Shown here: piece by piece, positions 20,847-21,072 of the stretch
Layout: every line of letters begins with the position of its first letter
Position numbering within the stretch: the stretch's first letter is position 1
Assembly: GCA_049293335.1 (NCBI GenBank)
Contig: JBATSO010000015.1
Coordinates: forward strand, 1 to 21,072
Direction: 5' to 3'
Source of the DNA: JAGXIT01 sp049293335
Lineage (GTDB): Bacteria; Patescibacteriota; Saccharimonadia; Saccharimonadales; UBA4665
Length of the DNA: 21,072 nt
The notes under the pieces: model-generated
Database searches by the model: none
Told to the model about the DNA's origin: nothing
Seen by the model: only the letters and a program-made list of their open reading frames with translations
Translations under genes and position numbers: made by a program

Positions 20847-21019
20847 TGTCTTTAAGCGTAGAACAGTATCTTTCACTTAGCCAGTTTGCGTACTTTAATC
20901 TGCCAACGGGTGTGAATAGTAATGGCCAAAGTCAGACACCACCGCCATGCCGGTGGCTTGGTGAGTGGTGTCGCCTAAAAGGCGATGGCTGCCCCGCAGT
21001 ATTAGTTAGTGGTTATTAG
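20846..21019 (+). pseudogene. N-terminal fragment, possibly of a second lipase, interrupted by an IS end
   Basis: ATG 20846 overlaps the upstream TAA and has AAGGAAGGAG before it, so a real start is likely. The first ~28 residues (MSLSVEQYLSLSQFAYFNLP...) look like a genuine protein start; 'lS.fAY' openings are seen in class 3 lipase-type proteins. From about residue 30 the frame runs through GC-rich hairpins (QTPPPCRWLGEWCRLKGDG) and stops, consistent with an insertion. It would supply the kind of N-terminus missing from the lipase at 19510, but the link is inferred. Confidence 0.5.
20935..20984. repeat. Hairpins at a putative IS200/IS605-like end
   Basis: GACACCAC (20935-20942) can pair with GTGGTGTC (20965-20972), or CCACCG (20939-20944) with CGGTGG (20951-20956). 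A second hairpin CGCCT-AAA-AGGCG is at 20972-20984. Subterminal hairpins next to the transposase stop are typical of IS200/IS605 right ends. Confidence 0.55.
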
Positions 21020-21072
21020 AAGGCACCTTGAGCCGATGAAGCAGCATCGTCGATCTCTTGTTCCCTGATGTA
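21016..21072 (-). CDS. Partial CDS, C-terminus of a putative IS200/IS605 Y1 transposase
   Basis: Eighteen codons and a TAA at 21018-21016 (YIREQEIDDAASSAQGAF) enter from the right edge. 'YI.eQ' followed by a short polar tail is how many TnpA Y1 transposases end. The hairpins just downstream support this. Only 18 residues are visible, so the call is tentative. Confidence 0.4.
   Translation of the reverse strand, partial: YIREQEIDDAASSAQGAF

Noticed and set aside
1..21072. Recoded UGA (glycine), as in Gracilibacteria/Absconditabacteria
   Set aside because: TGA is used as a stop at sensible places (receiver-like gene, hisS) and no in-frame TGA occurs in the housekeeping genes.

Overview
The window looks like the chromosome of a Candidate Phyla Radiation bacterium, most plausibly Saccharibacteria (TM7) or a close relative. 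This is inferred from protein flavour and gene combinations, not from a marker phylogeny. Supporting points are compact, often overlapping genes, moderate GC by eye, many short housekeeping proteins, a RecO without its usual zinc cysteines, a single-chain glycyl-tRNA synthetase, and several promoters whose -10 box lies only 6-10 nt from the start codon, which implies leaderless mRNAs. TGA is used as a stop, so the code is standard.

Region 1 (1-5.6 kb, all on the minus strand): a partial membrane-type ORF, RNase HI, an AT-rich DUF6161-like membrane protein of accessory character, glycyl-tRNA synthetase, then recO fused in an operon with a receiver-like protein and a histidine-kinase-like protein that both appear to have lost their phosphorylation residues, and a single-pass membrane protein.

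Region 2 (5.6-11 kb): a minus-strand operon (lipid-flippase-like membrane protein, xseA, xseB, membrane-anchored FAM173-like methyltransferase) diverges from a TRM11-like methyltransferase across a 21-bp gap holding one symmetric -10 element that can serve both directions. A queuosine-precursor-type transporter follows and runs head-on into an orphan gene that has a near-consensus promoter.

Region 3 (11.1-12.7 kb): a complete single-ORF IS66-family element with 17-bp inverted repeats.

Region 4 (12.7-19 kb): trigger factor, a small membrane protein coupled to hisS (whose promoter is built into a 7-bp tandem repeat), a DapF/CntK-like epimerase gene broken by one extra G in a G5 run and bracketed by two 26-bp palindromes, a TrpR/YerC-type regulator, an SPFH (stomatin-like) protein, and a pilin-like membrane protein.

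Region 5 (19-21 kb): accessory debris. It holds an IS3/IS481-type transposase tail, a 5'-truncated class 3 lipase, a membrane-anchored protein, the N-terminus of what may be a second lipase, and the edge of an IS200/IS605-like element. The alternation of lipase and membrane protein resembles an effector/immunity array broken by insertion sequences. No rRNA, tRNA or CRISPR was found.
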